Shown: one piece after another, positions 10,150-19,166 of the stretch
How positions within the stretch are numbered: the stretch's first letter is position 1
Layout of the letters: each line of letters opens with the position of its first letter
Assembly (NCBI RefSeq): GCF_020539505.1
Contig: NZ_JACDXW010000005.1
Coordinates: forward strand, 1 to 64,000
Direction: 5' to 3'
Length of the DNA: 64,000 nt
DNA from: Mesopusillimonas faecipullorum
GTDB lineage: Bacteria > Pseudomonadota > Gammaproteobacteria > Burkholderiales > Burkholderiaceae_B
Position numbers and translations under genes: made by a program
Notes under the pieces: generated by a model
What the model saw: the letters and a program-made list of their open reading frames with translations, nothing else
Database searches by the model: none
What the model was told of the DNA's origin: nothing

Positions 10150-11526
10150 ATGCCGATTTCCGAGGATACGCGCGCCACCCCCCGCTACACCCCCCTAGAT
10201 ACTGGCCGCCCCCGGCATCGTCGGCTGCTTCGCCGCAGCTTGCTGACCTTGAGTGCCGGCTTGTTAGCCACTGCGGGTTTACTGGCTTTGCTGCAACCCG
10301 ACGCCAGCGCTCTGCCGCGCCAAACCGAAACCTCGGTGCCTTTAGCCCTTTCGGCCCTTACCCCAACAGCGCCACCCGCACAAAACGGCTTCTATATAGA
10401 AGAGACTCGCGTTAAGCCCGGCGACACGCTGGCAGCCATCCTGCAGCGCCTGGGCATCGAACAAAAAGGCTTACTTGGCTTTTTAACCCGTGACCCTTCT
10501 GCGCGCACGATATATAAGCTTTACCCAGGGCGTTCGGTACAGGCCGCGCACGATGCGGAAGGCAAACTGGCTTGGCTGCGCTATCACCACACCCCCGCCG
10601 ATCGCCAGGGTGGGCAGGTACTCTCGCGCTGGCTTGAAATCACTCCTACCGAAGACGGCTTTAAGGCCGTCGAAGACAGCCAGGCCGTAGGCACCCACAC
10701 CCAATTGGCCGAGGGCGTCATTCAAAATTCGCTATTCGGCGCCACCGACGCAGCCGGCATTCCCGACAACATCACCATGCAAATGGCAGATATTCTCGGT
10801 AGCCGCGTGGATTTCGGTCGCGATCTGCGCAAGGGCGACCGTTTTCGTGTGGTTTACGAAACCTATACTCATCAGGGCCAAACAGTCAGCTCTGGCCGCG
10901 TGCTGGCCGTCGAGTTCGAGAATAGTGGCGAAGTCCATAATGCCATCTGGTTCGACTCACCCGATGGCAGCAGCGGCTATTTCGATTTTGAAGGTCGAAG
11001 CTTGCGCGGCATGTTCCTACGCAGCGCTTTGAAATTCAGTCGCGTCAGCTCCACCTTTGGCATGCGCAAGCACCCGGTACATGGTTACTGGGGCGGCCAT
11101 AAGGGCGTGGATTACGCTGCCCCCAATGGCACGCCCATTCATGCCACCGCCGAGGGCGAAGTGACTTTTATCGGCCAGCAACGCGGCTACGGCAATGTCA
11201 TCTATATCAAACACGACAACCGTTACTCCAGCGTTTACGCCCATCAAAGCCGTTTTGCCGCCGGCCTTAGAAAAGGCAGCCGCGTTCAGCAAGGCCAATT
11301 GATAGGTTATGTGGGCTCTACGGGCTGGGCCACAGGGCCGCACTTGCACTACGAAGTGCGCGTCAACAACGCCCCCATCAATCCCTTGTCGGTGGATGTG
11401 CCGCTGGCCCGAACCCTGGAAGGCAAGGAACGCCAAGCCTTCATGGTTGCCTTAGGCGGCCACCAGCAACACATTCAGATGTTGGCGGCTTTGCAGGATA
11501 ACCGCAGCCTGCTGGCCCAGCGCTAA
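10150..11526 (+). CDS. M23 family cell-wall endopeptidase
   Basis: A 458-residue envelope protein predicted to cut peptidoglycan cross-links during cell-wall growth. After a basic cytoplasmic tail a single membrane segment lies near residues 25-45 (LLTLSAGLLATAGLLALL). A LysM/OapA-like region (VKPGDTLAAILQRLGI) follows, then a C-terminal LytM domain with zinc ligands His317 and Asp321 (HKGVDYA) and His398-x-His400 (HLHYE). All catalytic residues are present. The ATG at 10150 is preferred over 10024 because the extension is low-complexity, though the ribosome site is weak. It is followed by anmK after 21 bases. Confidence 0.9.
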   Translation: MPISEDTRATPRYTPLDTGRPRHRRLLRRSLLTLSAGLLATAGLLALLQPDASALPRQTETSVPLALSALTPTAPPAQNGFYIEETRVKPGDTLAAILQRLGIEQKGLLGFLTRDPSARTIYKLYPGRSVQAAHDAEGKLAWLRYHHTPADRQGGQVLSRWLEITPTEDGFKAVEDSQAVGTHTQLAEGVIQNSLFGATDAAGIPDNITMQMADILGSRVDFGRDLRKGDRFRVVYETYTHQGQTVSSGRVLAVEFENSGEVHNAIWFDSPDGSSGYFDFEGRSLRGMFLRSALKFSRVSSTFGMRKHPVHGYWGGHKGVDYAAPNGTPIHATAEGEVTFIGQQRGYGNVIYIKHDNRYSSVYAHQSRFAAGLRKGSRVQQGQLIGYVGSTGWATGPHLHYEVRVNNAPINPLSVDVPLARTLEGKERQAFMVALGGHQQHIQMLAALQDNRSLLAQR

Positions 11527-11547
11527 ACCAAGCTTAAGCGGTATTGC

Positions 11548-12690
11548 ATGCCGGTCGTTTCGTCGAACCCCGCAGCGCCGGCAGATTTCTTCATAGGAAT
11601 CATGAGCGGCACCAGCCTGGATGCTGTGGATGCCGTATTGGCTCAATTTCGCCCAGGGCAAGCCCCAGCGCTGCTGGCCCACGCCAGCGTCGATATCCCG
11701 ACTGCGCTGCGCCAGACTTTGCTTGCCCTGCATCTTCCCAGTCATAACGAGCTTCATCTTTCCGCCCTGGCCAGCCAAGCACTTGCGCGACTGTACGCCA
11801 CAGCCAGCAAGCAGGCACTGGCTTGCGCAAACATAGCGGCAGAATCGGTACGCGCTATCGGCGCCCACGGCCAGACCATACGGCATTGCCCCGAGGCGGG
11901 TTACACCCTGCAGTTGAATGCCCCGGCCTTGCTGGCAGAGCTTACCGGCATTGCCGTAGTGGCCGATTTTCGTTCACGCGATGTGGCAGCGGGCGGCCAA
12001 GGCGCACCTTTGGTGCCCCCTTTTCACCAGGCCATGTTTCAGCATGATGATGACAGCCGCGTAGTGCTGAATCTGGGCGGTATCGCCAATATCACGATAC
12101 TGACGGCCAATAGCCCTCCCTGCGGTTTTGACACCGGCCCCGCCAATATGCTGATGGATGCTTGGTGCCAGCAACACACTGGTCAGGCTTACGACACAGA
12201 TGGCTGTTGGGCCGCGAGCGGTCAGGTCAGCAAAGATCTGCTTTCACACCTGCTAAGTACCGAGCCCTGGTTTGACCTACCCCCTCCAAAATCCACCGGT
12301 CGGGATCTTTTCAGCCTGGCCTGGCTGGAGGAGCGCCTGCCTAGCGCCCCCGCCCAGGCAAATAGTCTGCGCCCCCAAGACATCCAAGCCACGCTTCAGG
12401 CACTTACGGCAAGCACTATTGCCCAGGCCGTGCGGCAATATGCACCGCAAGCATCCGAGGTATTGGTATGCGGCGGCGGCGCCTACAACAGCAGTTTGAT
12501 GGCTGCACTGGCTATGCATTTGCCATGCCCAGTCATCTCTACTGACGAGCGCGGCCTACCTGCGCAATGGGTGGAAGCCACAGCCTTTGCTTGGCTGGCG
12601 CATGCCTACCTGCAAGGGCTGGCGGCAAGCCTACCTTCGGTGACAGGCGCAAAAGGCGCACGCATATTGGGCTGCTTGTACCCCGCTTGA
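11548..12690 (+). CDS. anmK: Anhydro-N-acetylmuramic acid kinase
   Basis: AnmK phosphorylates and opens 1,6-anhydro-MurNAc released in cell-wall turnover, giving MurNAc-6-phosphate. The 380-residue ASKHA-fold protein has the N-terminal phosphate motif IGIMSGTSLDAVD, the second motif GFDTGPANMLMD and the late motif LVCGGGAYN. Its place behind an M23 peptidase gene fits a wall-remodelling and recycling pair. Confidence 0.95.
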   Translation: MPVVSSNPAAPADFFIGIMSGTSLDAVDAVLAQFRPGQAPALLAHASVDIPTALRQTLLALHLPSHNELHLSALASQALARLYATASKQALACANIAAESVRAIGAHGQTIRHCPEAGYTLQLNAPALLAELTGIAVVADFRSRDVAAGGQGAPLVPPFHQAMFQHDDDSRVVLNLGGIANITILTANSPPCGFDTGPANMLMDAWCQQHTGQAYDTDGCWAASGQVSKDLLSHLLSTEPWFDLPPPKSTGRDLFSLAWLEERLPSAPAQANSLRPQDIQATLQALTASTIAQAVRQYAPQASEVLVCGGGAYNSSLMAALAMHLPCPVISTDERGLPAQWVEATAFAWLAHAYLQGLAASLPSVTGAKGARILGCLYPA

Positions 12691-12743
12691 TGCCTTCCTG
12701 AATCGCCCACAAAGCCCCAATTTTTTTGTGGGTATGCATATAA

Positions 12744-12779
12744 CAAAAGCCACCCAAGCCTAGCCGGGGTGGCTTTTTT
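12744..12779. terminator. Bidirectional rho-independent terminator between anmK and erpA
   Basis: AGCCACCC (12748-12755) pairs with GGGTGGCT (12767-12774), flanked by AAAA on the left and TTTTTT on the right. The structure serves both convergent genes, anmK on the plus and erpA on the minus strand. Confidence 0.88.
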
Positions 12780-12831
12780 AACTACCTAAGCAATGGCGCT
12801 ACAGGCCCATTAGGCCCGCAGCCCAAACTGT

Positions 12832-13197
12832 TTAAGGTGCGAAGGACGAACCGCAACCGCAGGTAGACGTTGCGTTGGGGTTACGGATAACGAACTGAGC
12901 CCCTTCGAGATCGTCTTTGTAGTCGATTTCGGCACCGAACAAATACTGGTAGCTCATGGGGTCGATCAGCAACTGAACGCCACCTTTGTCGACGGTAGTG
13001 TCGTCTTCGTTGATGCTTTCATCGAACGTGAAACCGTACTGAAAGCCGGAACACCCGCCCCCTTGAACGAAAACGCGCAGTTTGAGGTCGGGGTTACCTT
13101 CTTCGGCAAGAAGATCTTTGACCTTCTCGGCGGCGGCATCGGTGAACACCAATGCGGGAGGCGGCGTTTGCAGATCGACAGATTCAGCAAGTGACAT
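12832..13197 (-). CDS. erpA: Iron-sulfur cluster insertion protein ErpA
   Basis: A-type carrier that delivers Fe-S clusters to apoproteins. The 121-residue protein has the three cluster-binding cysteines Cys49 ([10 protein letters not shown]), Cys113 and Cys115 (CGCGSSF). The N-terminal extension and the flanking anmK and argC genes are usual for ErpA in Burkholderiales. Confidence 0.95.
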   Translation of the reverse strand: MSLAESVDLQTPPPALVFTDAAAEKVKDLLAEEGNPDLKLRVFVQGGGCSGFQYGFTFDESINEDDTTVDKGGVQLLIDPMSYQYLFGAEIDYKDDLEGAQFVIRNPNATSTCGCGSSFAP

Positions 13198-13259
13198 ATG
13201 AATACTCCGGCAGCACAGCGCTGCATGGCAAAAAAGAAATACACCCCTATTTTACGGGA

Positions 13260-14018
13260 CTACGACGCCAAGGGTAAATCGAGGGTGTGAGACAACCTGA
13301 GTGCCTTACCTTCGTACACCCGCAGCACCAAGCCGGTGAGTTCGAAGTTAGGGGGCAGTTTCAGGAAACCTTCTTGGCGTAAAAACCATTCAAAAGATAC
13401 GGGCCGCTCGGTAGAACCTTCTGTGGCCTTGGCATCAGCGAGGAACTCTAGTGGCAGCTCTACCTCTTTGCCGCCTTGTTTGCCTTTGGCTTCGAACATC
13501 AAACGACCTTCGAAAACCGTACCACTGGATGGGGCCTGCCGTGTCAGCAAGACCCTATAAGACAATATGGCGCCTTGCGGCACAATATCAAGACCTCGAA
13601 CGCTGACAGCACCTCCGGGCCCAGACGGCAGCAACTGATCGAAGAAAGCGACTTTTTCGCGTGCTTGCCCCAACTCGGCCTGCGCGGTTTTAAGGGCGGT
13701 TTCCAGCCCCTGACGCGTGCCCTGTTCCAGCAAAAGCTGGCTTTGCAGGTTTTCAGTCCGGTTGCGCTGTGCCTGCAGCTCGGATTCCAGCACTTGCCTG
13801 GTTTGTTTGGCGTCAGCCAAAGCCAGTTCGACACGCGCACTGAGATCTTGCTGCCCCCAAACATAAGCCGCTACCGCCCCTACTATAAGCCCCAACAGCA
13901 GCGCCGCCCAATGCCGGGCCAACCACCCCCGCCCGGGCGAACTCAAGACAGTTGGGGGTGTTGAGCCACCCTGCGAAGGCGGCCCACTGCGAAGGGGTTC
14001 GTCGTCTTCAGTTGCCAT
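13260..14018 (-). CDS. Single-pass membrane coiled-coil protein (DUF6776-like)
   Basis: A 252-residue protein with a polar N-terminus, one transmembrane helix near residues 37-54 (WAALLLGLIVGAVAAYVWG), a coiled coil from about 60 to 125 rich in Gln, Glu and Leu, and a C-terminal beta-rich domain from about 135. It is predicted to be anchored in the inner membrane with the coiled coil and C-terminal domain outside. I associate it with DUF6776, often found between argC and erpA in this order, but this is from memory. Function unknown. Confidence 0.8.
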   Translation of the reverse strand: MATEDDEPLRSGPPSQGGSTPPTVLSSPGRGWLARHWAALLLGLIVGAVAAYVWGQQDLSARVELALADAKQTRQVLESELQAQRNRTENLQSQLLLEQGTRQGLETALKTAQAELGQAREKVAFFDQLLPSGPGGAVSVRGLDIVPQGAILSYRVLLTRQAPSSGTVFEGRLMFEAKGKQGGKEVELPLEFLADAKATEGSTERPVSFEWFLRQEGFLKLPPNFELTGLVLRVYEGKALRLSHTLDLPLAS

Positions 14019-14060
14019 AGGAACTTGGATCGTTGAAACGTAAACAAGTTCCGTAATGCA

Positions 14061-15125
14061 CTATGGCAAAACGGCGACTTGCTCTAGCCCGGTGGCCTCG
14101 GGCAGGCCAAACATGAGATTCATGTTCTGAATGGCTTGACCCGATGCGCCCTTGACCAGATTGTCTTGCACCACCAGCACAACCAGCTTACGCCCGCCCT
14201 GGGGACGATGCACCGAAATACGCAGCGTATTCGAGGCACGCACGGAACGCGTATCGGGCAGGCTGCCGGGCGGCATGACATCAACGAAAGGCTCGGTGGC
14301 GTAGTGCCGTTCGTACAGGGTTTGGAAGTCGGTATCGAGGGCTTCGGGCAGAATGCGCAGATGCAACGTGGTGAACATGCCTCGAATCATGGGTACCAAA
14401 TGAGGCACGAAGGTCAGGCCCACCGGCTGACCAGCGATGCGGTCCAATTGCTCGACGATTTCGGGATGATGGCGATGGCCGGACACACCGTAAGCTCGGA
14501 AACTGTCGCTGGCTTCGGAAAACAAAGTACCCACTTCGGCCTTGCGCCCGGCACCCGACACACCCGACTTGGCGTCGGCAACGATATCGCTCAGGTCGAT
14601 GAGGGGTTTTTTGGCTTGCAGCAAGGGCAGCAAGCCCAGAATCACCGTTGTGGGATAGCAACCGGGGTTGCCTATTACTTTGGCGCCGGGGATCTGTTCG
14701 CGATTCAGTTCGACCAGCCCATACACAGAGCTGGCCAGCACATCGGGGCAGGCATGCGGCATTTTGTACCACTGCTCGAACTGGGCGATGTCTTGCAGGC
14801 GGAAATCAGCCGCCAGGTCGATGACACGCACGCCTTGGGCGATGAGTTCGCGCGCTTGCGCCATGGCCACGCCGTGGGGGGTGGCAAAGAACACCACATC
14901 GCATTGATCCAGGGCCGCTTTTTCGGGCGTTTGAAAACATAAGTCGACCGCGCCGCGCAGATTGGGGAACATCTCGGCGACAGGCAAGCCGTCTTCTTTG
15001 CGTGAAGTGATGGCGTGCAACTTCACGTTGGGGTGGCGCGACAGCAGGCGCAGCAGTTCGACACCGGTATAACCGGTACCGCCCACAATACCCACACGAA
15101 TCAAAGGAGCCGAAGCAGCAGCCAT
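14061..15125 (-). CDS. argC: N-acetyl-gamma-glutamyl-phosphate reductase
   Basis: Third step of arginine synthesis, NADPH-dependent. The 354-residue protein has the Rossmann motif [11 protein letters not shown] at the N-terminus and the catalytic Cys156 in GNPGCYPT. The ATG at 15125 is chosen because AGGTGA lies five bases upstream; an ATG at 15152 would add nine unlikely residues. It lies downstream of rpsI but behind a strong terminator, so it probably has its own promoter. Confidence 0.95.
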   Translation of the reverse strand: MAAASAPLIRVGIVGGTGYTGVELLRLLSRHPNVKLHAITSRKEDGLPVAEMFPNLRGAVDLCFQTPEKAALDQCDVVFFATPHGVAMAQARELIAQGVRVIDLAADFRLQDIAQFEQWYKMPHACPDVLASSVYGLVELNREQIPGAKVIGNPGCYPTTVILGLLPLLQAKKPLIDLSDIVADAKSGVSGAGRKAEVGTLFSEASDSFRAYGVSGHRHHPEIVEQLDRIAGQPVGLTFVPHLVPMIRGMFTTLHLRILPEALDTDFQTLYERHYATEPFVDVMPPGSLPDTRSVRASNTLRISVHRPQGGRKLVVLVVQDNLVKGASGQAIQNMNLMFGLPEATGLEQVAVLP

Positions 15126-15230
15126 GACATCACCTGAAAACAAAAAGGCCAAAAATGGAATTATGCAACACCTGCCCCTCGAATGGGCTTCGAGCGGGTA
15201 AAAGGCGTGACAATTTCAGCGCACCAAAGC

Positions 15231-15270
15231 AAAAGCGCACGCGCCCCAAAAAGGTAACGCGTGCGCTTGG
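15231..15270 (-). terminator. Terminator of the rplM-rpsI operon
   Basis: On the minus strand AAGCGCACGCG and CGCGTGCGCTT form a perfect 11-bp stem around a 14-base loop, followed by TTGCTTT. It starts 21 bases after the rpsI stop. Confidence 0.85.
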
Positions 15271-15289
15271 CGCAGACGCAGTAAGCGGA

Positions 15290-15682
15290 TTAACGCTTGC
15301 TGAACTGTTTGCGACGACGTGCTTTGTGGAAACCGACTTTCTTACGTTCGACTTCACGGGCATCGCGCGTGACCAGACCAGCCTGCTTGAGTGCGGGCTT
15401 GAGGGTCTCGTCGTAGTCGATCAGCGCACGGGTAATGCCGTGGCGGACCGCACCGGCTTGGCCGCTTTCGCCGCCGCCGTGCACGTTGATGTGAAAATCA
15501 AACGATTCGAGGTGGTTGGTGAGCACCAGAGGCTGGCGCACGACCATGCGGCCGGTTTCGCGAGCGAAGTACTCATCAACGGGCTTGCCGTTGACCACGA
15601 TGCTGCCAGAGCCTTTTTTCAGGAACACACGCGCTACCGAGGTTTTGCGGCGGCCGGTTCCGTAATTCCAGTTACCGATCAT
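15290..15682 (-). CDS. rpsI: Ribosomal protein S9
   Basis: 30S subunit protein whose C-terminal tail reaches the P-site tRNA. It has 130 residues, the standard length, with [19 protein letters not shown] at the N-terminus and the characteristic basic C-terminus [17 protein letters not shown]. It follows rplM by nine bases in the conserved two-gene operon. Confidence 0.98.
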   Translation of the reverse strand: MIGNWNYGTGRRKTSVARVFLKKGSGSIVVNGKPVDEYFARETGRMVVRQPLVLTNHLESFDFHINVHGGGESGQAGAVRHGITRALIDYDETLKPALKQAGLVTRDAREVERKKVGFHKARRRKQFSKR

Positions 15683-15691
15683 GACCTGTCC

Positions 15692-16120
15692 TTAGATGTC
15701 CAGCGATTTAGGCTGTTGGGCGGCATGGGGATGCTCGGCGCCAGCGTAAATCTTGAGTTTCTTGGCCATGGCATAACCCAGGGGGCCTTTGGGCAACATA
15801 CCCTTGACGGCCTTCTGCAAGGCACGACCGGGGAAGCGTTGCTGCATCTTCAGGAAGTTGGTTTCCGTAATACCGCCGGGATAGCCCGAGTGACGGTAGT
15901 AACGTTTGTCTTCAGCCTTGTTGCCGGTAACGGCGATCTCTGCAGCGTTGATGATGACGATGTAGTCACCGGTATCAACGTGGGGCGTGAATTCTGGTTT
16001 GTGCTTGCCACGCAGGCGACGTGCGACTTCGCTGGCCACACGACCCAACACTTTGCCCTTGGCATCGATCACGTACCAGTCACGCTTGACTTCATGCGGC
16101 TTGGCCACAAAGGTCTTCAT
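15692..16120 (-). CDS. rplM: Ribosomal protein L13
   Basis: 50S subunit protein, 142 residues as expected. Recognised by the N-terminus [19 protein letters not shown], the motif [18 protein letters not shown] and the C-terminal [17 protein letters not shown]. First gene of the rplM-rpsI operon, which in E. coli is autoregulated by L13 through the leader. Confidence 0.98.
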   Translation of the reverse strand: MKTFVAKPHEVKRDWYVIDAKGKVLGRVASEVARRLRGKHKPEFTPHVDTGDYIVIINAAEIAVTGNKAEDKRYYRHSGYPGGITETNFLKMQQRFPGRALQKAVKGMLPKGPLGYAMAKKLKIYAGAEHPHAAQQPKSLDI

Positions 16121-16342
16121 GATGGTGTTCCTAAATTGAATGAAATGAGTTGCCGATTTGCCAGGGCGTTATGTTTCGCCCGTACGCCTTCGGCCTGGCA
16201 GGCTGCTTTTGTACGACTAGCGTTAAAGCACACCCGAACAGCTTTTTGCAGGTGTTTTAGGTGGTGTATTTGGCTTGGCGTACGCCAAAAACCAGCTAGA
16301 CCAAAATAGGCGTAAAGCCCCCAAACCCACGAAAAGCCCACC

Positions 16343-16372
16343 ATCTTAGCACAAAGGGGCAGGCGCAGCCAA
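16343..16372 (-). promoter_or_regulatory. Probable promoter of rplM-rpsI
   Basis: On the minus strand TTGGCT (16372-16367) and TAAGAT (16348-16343) are separated by 18 bases. The -10 box is preceded by TG at the extended -10 position (TGCTAAGAT). This gives a leader of about 215 bases before rplM, long enough for the autogenous control known for L13. No other match as good is visible in the 302-base gap 16121-16422. Confidence 0.5.
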
Positions 16373-16387
16373 GCTGCAAGCAAGCGG

Positions 16388-16405
16388 CGGGGGCCGACGC
16401 CCCCG
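16388..16405. terminator. GC hairpin downstream of pmbA
   Basis: CGGGGGC and GCCCCCG form a seven-base-pair stem with loop CGAC, 18 bases beyond the pmbA stop. The T run follows on the plus strand, not on the minus strand that encodes pmbA, so as a terminator for pmbA it would be atypical. Confidence 0.35.
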
Positions 16406-16422
16406 TTTTGTGGCAAGCCCTT

Positions 16423-17793
16423 TTACTGACCGGCCACCGCCATCTGCTCTATCAGCACCGAACCACTGGTTTTGGCGCCGCGTGTAATAGCATCGCTGCC
16501 CACGGCCACGATTTGGCGAAACATCTCTTGCAGGTTTCCAGCGATGGTGATTTCTTCGACAGCGTGCTGGATTTCACCATTTTCGACCCAATAGCCAAAG
16601 GCTCCGCGAGAATAGTCGCCCGTTAAATAGTTGACGCCTTGACCTATCAGCTCGGTGACCAGCAAGCCTGTACCCATTTTTTTGAGCATGGCGCGCAGGT
16701 TGTCGCTTTTGCGAGTTAGCCGCGAGCTCAAAAACAGATTGTGCGAACCGCCGGCATTGCCCGTGGTAGGCATGCCCAGCTTGCGTCCGGTGTAAGTGGA
16801 AAGAAAATACCCTTGCAGGGTTCCGCCGTGCACTACCTGACGACGCTGGGTGCGCACGCCTTCGTCGTCGAAATAACTGCTGCCCATGGCGCCAGGCACG
16901 AAAGGGTCTTCGAGCACATCGATGTGGTCGGCCATGACAGGCTTGCCCAAGGAGTCGACCAGGAAGCTGGATTTACGATACAGGGCGCCCCCGCTGGTGG
17001 CCTGCACCAAGGCCCCCAACAAACCTACCGCCAGCGGCGCCTCGAACAACACCGGGTAGCGGCCTGTTTTAATGCGGCGCGCGCTAAGACGCGACAAGGC
17101 ACGCTGGGAAGCGTAACGACCTACCGCAGCGGGGCGCGACAGATTGGCAGGGTCACGTTCGGCTGTGTACCAGTAGTCACGCTGCATGCCATCGCCTTTG
17201 CCGGCAATGGGCGCCACCGATACCGAGTGGCGCGAATATGGAAAACCCGCCATGAAACCGCGGGTATTGGCCAATATAAACTGGCCCTCGAAGGAGCTGA
17301 CCGAGGCGCCCTCAGTATTGGTAATCAAAGGGCTGACCGCGCGCGCTGCGTGTTCGGTCTGCATGGCAATACGGGCAGCTTCGTCGGCGCTTACACCCCA
17401 GGGGCAATGCAACTGCAGGTCGGGAAATTCCGTTGCCAGAGTATCGGCGTCGGGCAAACCGGCGCAGGGATCTTCGGCGGTGTAACGCGCAATGTGCCAA
17501 GCCGCATCAACAGTGTCGCGCAAAGCCTGGGTGGAAAAATCAGAGGTGGAGGCCGAGCCACGCTTAAGACCGGAGAACACCGTGACGGTCAGGCCGCGAT
17601 CATTGGTTTGCTCGACGGTTTCGACATCCAGATTACGCACGGACACTGAAAGGCCTCGGCTTTCCGACACTTCGGCGACCGCATCGGATGCGCCCAGAGA
17701 GCTCGCATACTTGAGGGTCTGTTGCGCCAAATCGCAAAACAGCGGCTGGTTTTCTTCGATGCGCAGATAAGAGGGGCGTGCAGTTTTGTTCAT
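16423..17793 (-). CDS. pmbA: TldE/PmbA family metalloprotease subunit
   Basis: PmbA (TldE) works with TldD as a heterodimeric zinc protease involved in microcin maturation and CcdA degradation in E. coli. The 456-residue protein has the family N-terminal domain (GASDAVAEVSESRGLSVSVR) and the C-terminal block TGNAGGSHNLFL and GDYSRGAFGYWVENG. The HExxxH zinc site belongs to TldD and is absent here as expected. It is divergent from darP, a pairing common across proteobacteria. Confidence 0.94.
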   Translation of the reverse strand: MNKTARPSYLRIEENQPLFCDLAQQTLKYASSLGASDAVAEVSESRGLSVSVRNLDVETVEQTNDRGLTVTVFSGLKRGSASTSDFSTQALRDTVDAAWHIARYTAEDPCAGLPDADTLATEFPDLQLHCPWGVSADEAARIAMQTEHAARAVSPLITNTEGASVSSFEGQFILANTRGFMAGFPYSRHSVSVAPIAGKGDGMQRDYWYTAERDPANLSRPAAVGRYASQRALSRLSARRIKTGRYPVLFEAPLAVGLLGALVQATSGGALYRKSSFLVDSLGKPVMADHIDVLEDPFVPGAMGSSYFDDEGVRTQRRQVVHGGTLQGYFLSTYTGRKLGMPTTGNAGGSHNLFLSSRLTRKSDNLRAMLKKMGTGLLVTELIGQGVNYLTGDYSRGAFGYWVENGEIQHAVEEITIAGNLQEMFRQIVAVGSDAITRGAKTSGSVLIEQMAVAGQ

Positions 17794-17925
17794 GGGAACA
17801 TCGTAATAGTAGAGGCGGTTATCATATCGCTAAATTAAAGCCTACCCTAGCCAGCACGGCTGTATTGTTGCAATGCTTGGGTTTGACTGCCACCCGCACC
17901 ACCGTGCCGACACACCTTGACTCCG

Positions 17926-18480
17926 ATGTCCGACCCCAACTTCGACGACGCGCCCGACGACGACCTGCCCCGGCCGCCCAGTAAATCCCAGCTTAAGCGC
18001 GACATGCATGCCCTGCTGGATTTGGGCAAGCAATTGATAGACCTGTCGACCGACCAGCTTAAGCGCCTACCGCTTAGCGACAGGCTCTACGACGCCATTT
18101 TATTGGCGCAGCGTACCAACGCTCGCGAGGGGCGCCGCCGACAGGTGCATTACGTGGGCAAACTGATGCGCGACGTCGATGCCGAGGCCATCCGTCAGCA
18201 ATTGGAAACCTGGGCACATGGTTCGCGCCAGCAAACCGCGCATATGCATCGCCTGGAAGCCATACGTGATCGCCTGATCGACGATGACGAGATGCTGACC
18301 AAGCTGCTCAACGACTACCCGAGCACAGACATTACGCGCCTGCGCACGCTGATACGCGAAGCACGCAAAGAAGCCAAAGCCAACACGCAGTTGCTGCAAG
18401 GCCAAAGCCCACAACGCAAGCACTATCGCGCCCTATTCCAAGCCTTGAAAACTTTGATAGACGAACCGGAGTCAACATGA
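17926..18480 (+). CDS. darP: Ribosome biogenesis factor DarP (YjgA, DUF615)
   Basis: DarP associates with late 50S assembly intermediates. The 184-residue highly charged, helical protein contains [21 protein letters not shown] near the N-terminus and [14 protein letters not shown], both family signatures. The ATG at 17926 is preferred over an in-frame TTG nine bases earlier. Its stop overlaps the next gene in ATGA, so the pair is translationally coupled. Confidence 0.92.
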   Translation: MSDPNFDDAPDDDLPRPPSKSQLKRDMHALLDLGKQLIDLSTDQLKRLPLSDRLYDAILLAQRTNAREGRRRQVHYVGKLMRDVDAEAIRQQLETWAHGSRQQTAHMHRLEAIRDRLIDDDEMLTKLLNDYPSTDITRLRTLIREARKEAKANTQLLQGQSPQRKHYRALFQALKTLIDEPEST

Positions 18481-19148
18481 CGACCCAATTGCTGGAGACC
18501 CTGGAAAGGGAAACCGCCCCCAATCCCACGCGCGCCGTCATCTGGCTGCATGGCTTAGGGGCCGACGGCAATGATTTCGCCCCCATCGTGCCCGAACTGC
18601 GCCTGCCGGCCAGCCCCGCCATACGTTTTGTGTTCCCGCACGCCCCGATTCAACCTGTCACCATCAATGGCGGCATGGCCATGCGCGCCTGGTACGACAT
18701 TCGCAACGCCGACCTGGCTCAGCGCGAAGACGCACAAGGCATACGCAAATCCCAACAAGCGATTCAAGCCCTGATCGCACGCGAGAACGCTCGCGGTATC
18801 GCAACGCGCCACATCGTACTGGCGGGGTTTTCTCAGGGCTGCGCCATGACCTTGCAATCGGGCCTGCGCCTGGAAGAGCCGCTGGCCGGTCTGGTGGGGC
18901 TATCGGGCTACCTTCCCATGCCCGAAACGCTTACCGACGAAGCACACCACGCCAATCAGAAAACCCCTATTTTTCTGGCGCACGGTACGCACGACCCCGT
19001 GGTTCCGCTGCAACGCGCCCTGGATTCCTGCAAGCAGCTAATAGACAACGGTTACGACGTTTCCTGGAAAACCTACCCCATGCCTCACTCCGTATGCGCG
19101 CAGGAAATCCAGGACATTGCGGATTTCCTGCGTCGCGTGCTGGCCTAA
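18477..19148 (+). CDS. Phospholipase/carboxylesterase family alpha/beta hydrolase
   Basis: A 223-residue serine hydrolase of the acyl-protein-thioesterase-like family. The oxyanion segment is [12 protein letters not shown] near residue 21, the nucleophile is Ser119 in GFSQG, and late Asp (THDPVVP) and His (MPHSVCAQE) complete the triad. There is no signal peptide, so it is cytoplasmic. It overlaps darP by four bases. The natural substrate is unknown. Confidence 0.9.
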   Translation: MTTQLLETLERETAPNPTRAVIWLHGLGADGNDFAPIVPELRLPASPAIRFVFPHAPIQPVTINGGMAMRAWYDIRNADLAQREDAQGIRKSQQAIQALIARENARGIATRHIVLAGFSQGCAMTLQSGLRLEEPLAGLVGLSGYLPMPETLTDEAHHANQKTPIFLAHGTHDPVVPLQRALDSCKQLIDNGYDVSWKTYPMPHSVCAQEIQDIADFLRRVLA

Positions 19149-19166
19149 GCTGGACGCCGCTGCTGC

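Noticed and set aside
12745-12790. ACTACCTAAG after the anmK/erpA terminator, also present in the tRNA-Ser trailer repeat
   Set aside because: Only ten bases are shared and there is no tRNA remnant, so it is not counted as a third copy.
15155-16309. 384-codon open frame on the plus strand
   Set aside because: Antisense to rpsI and rplM; a by-product of biased codon use.
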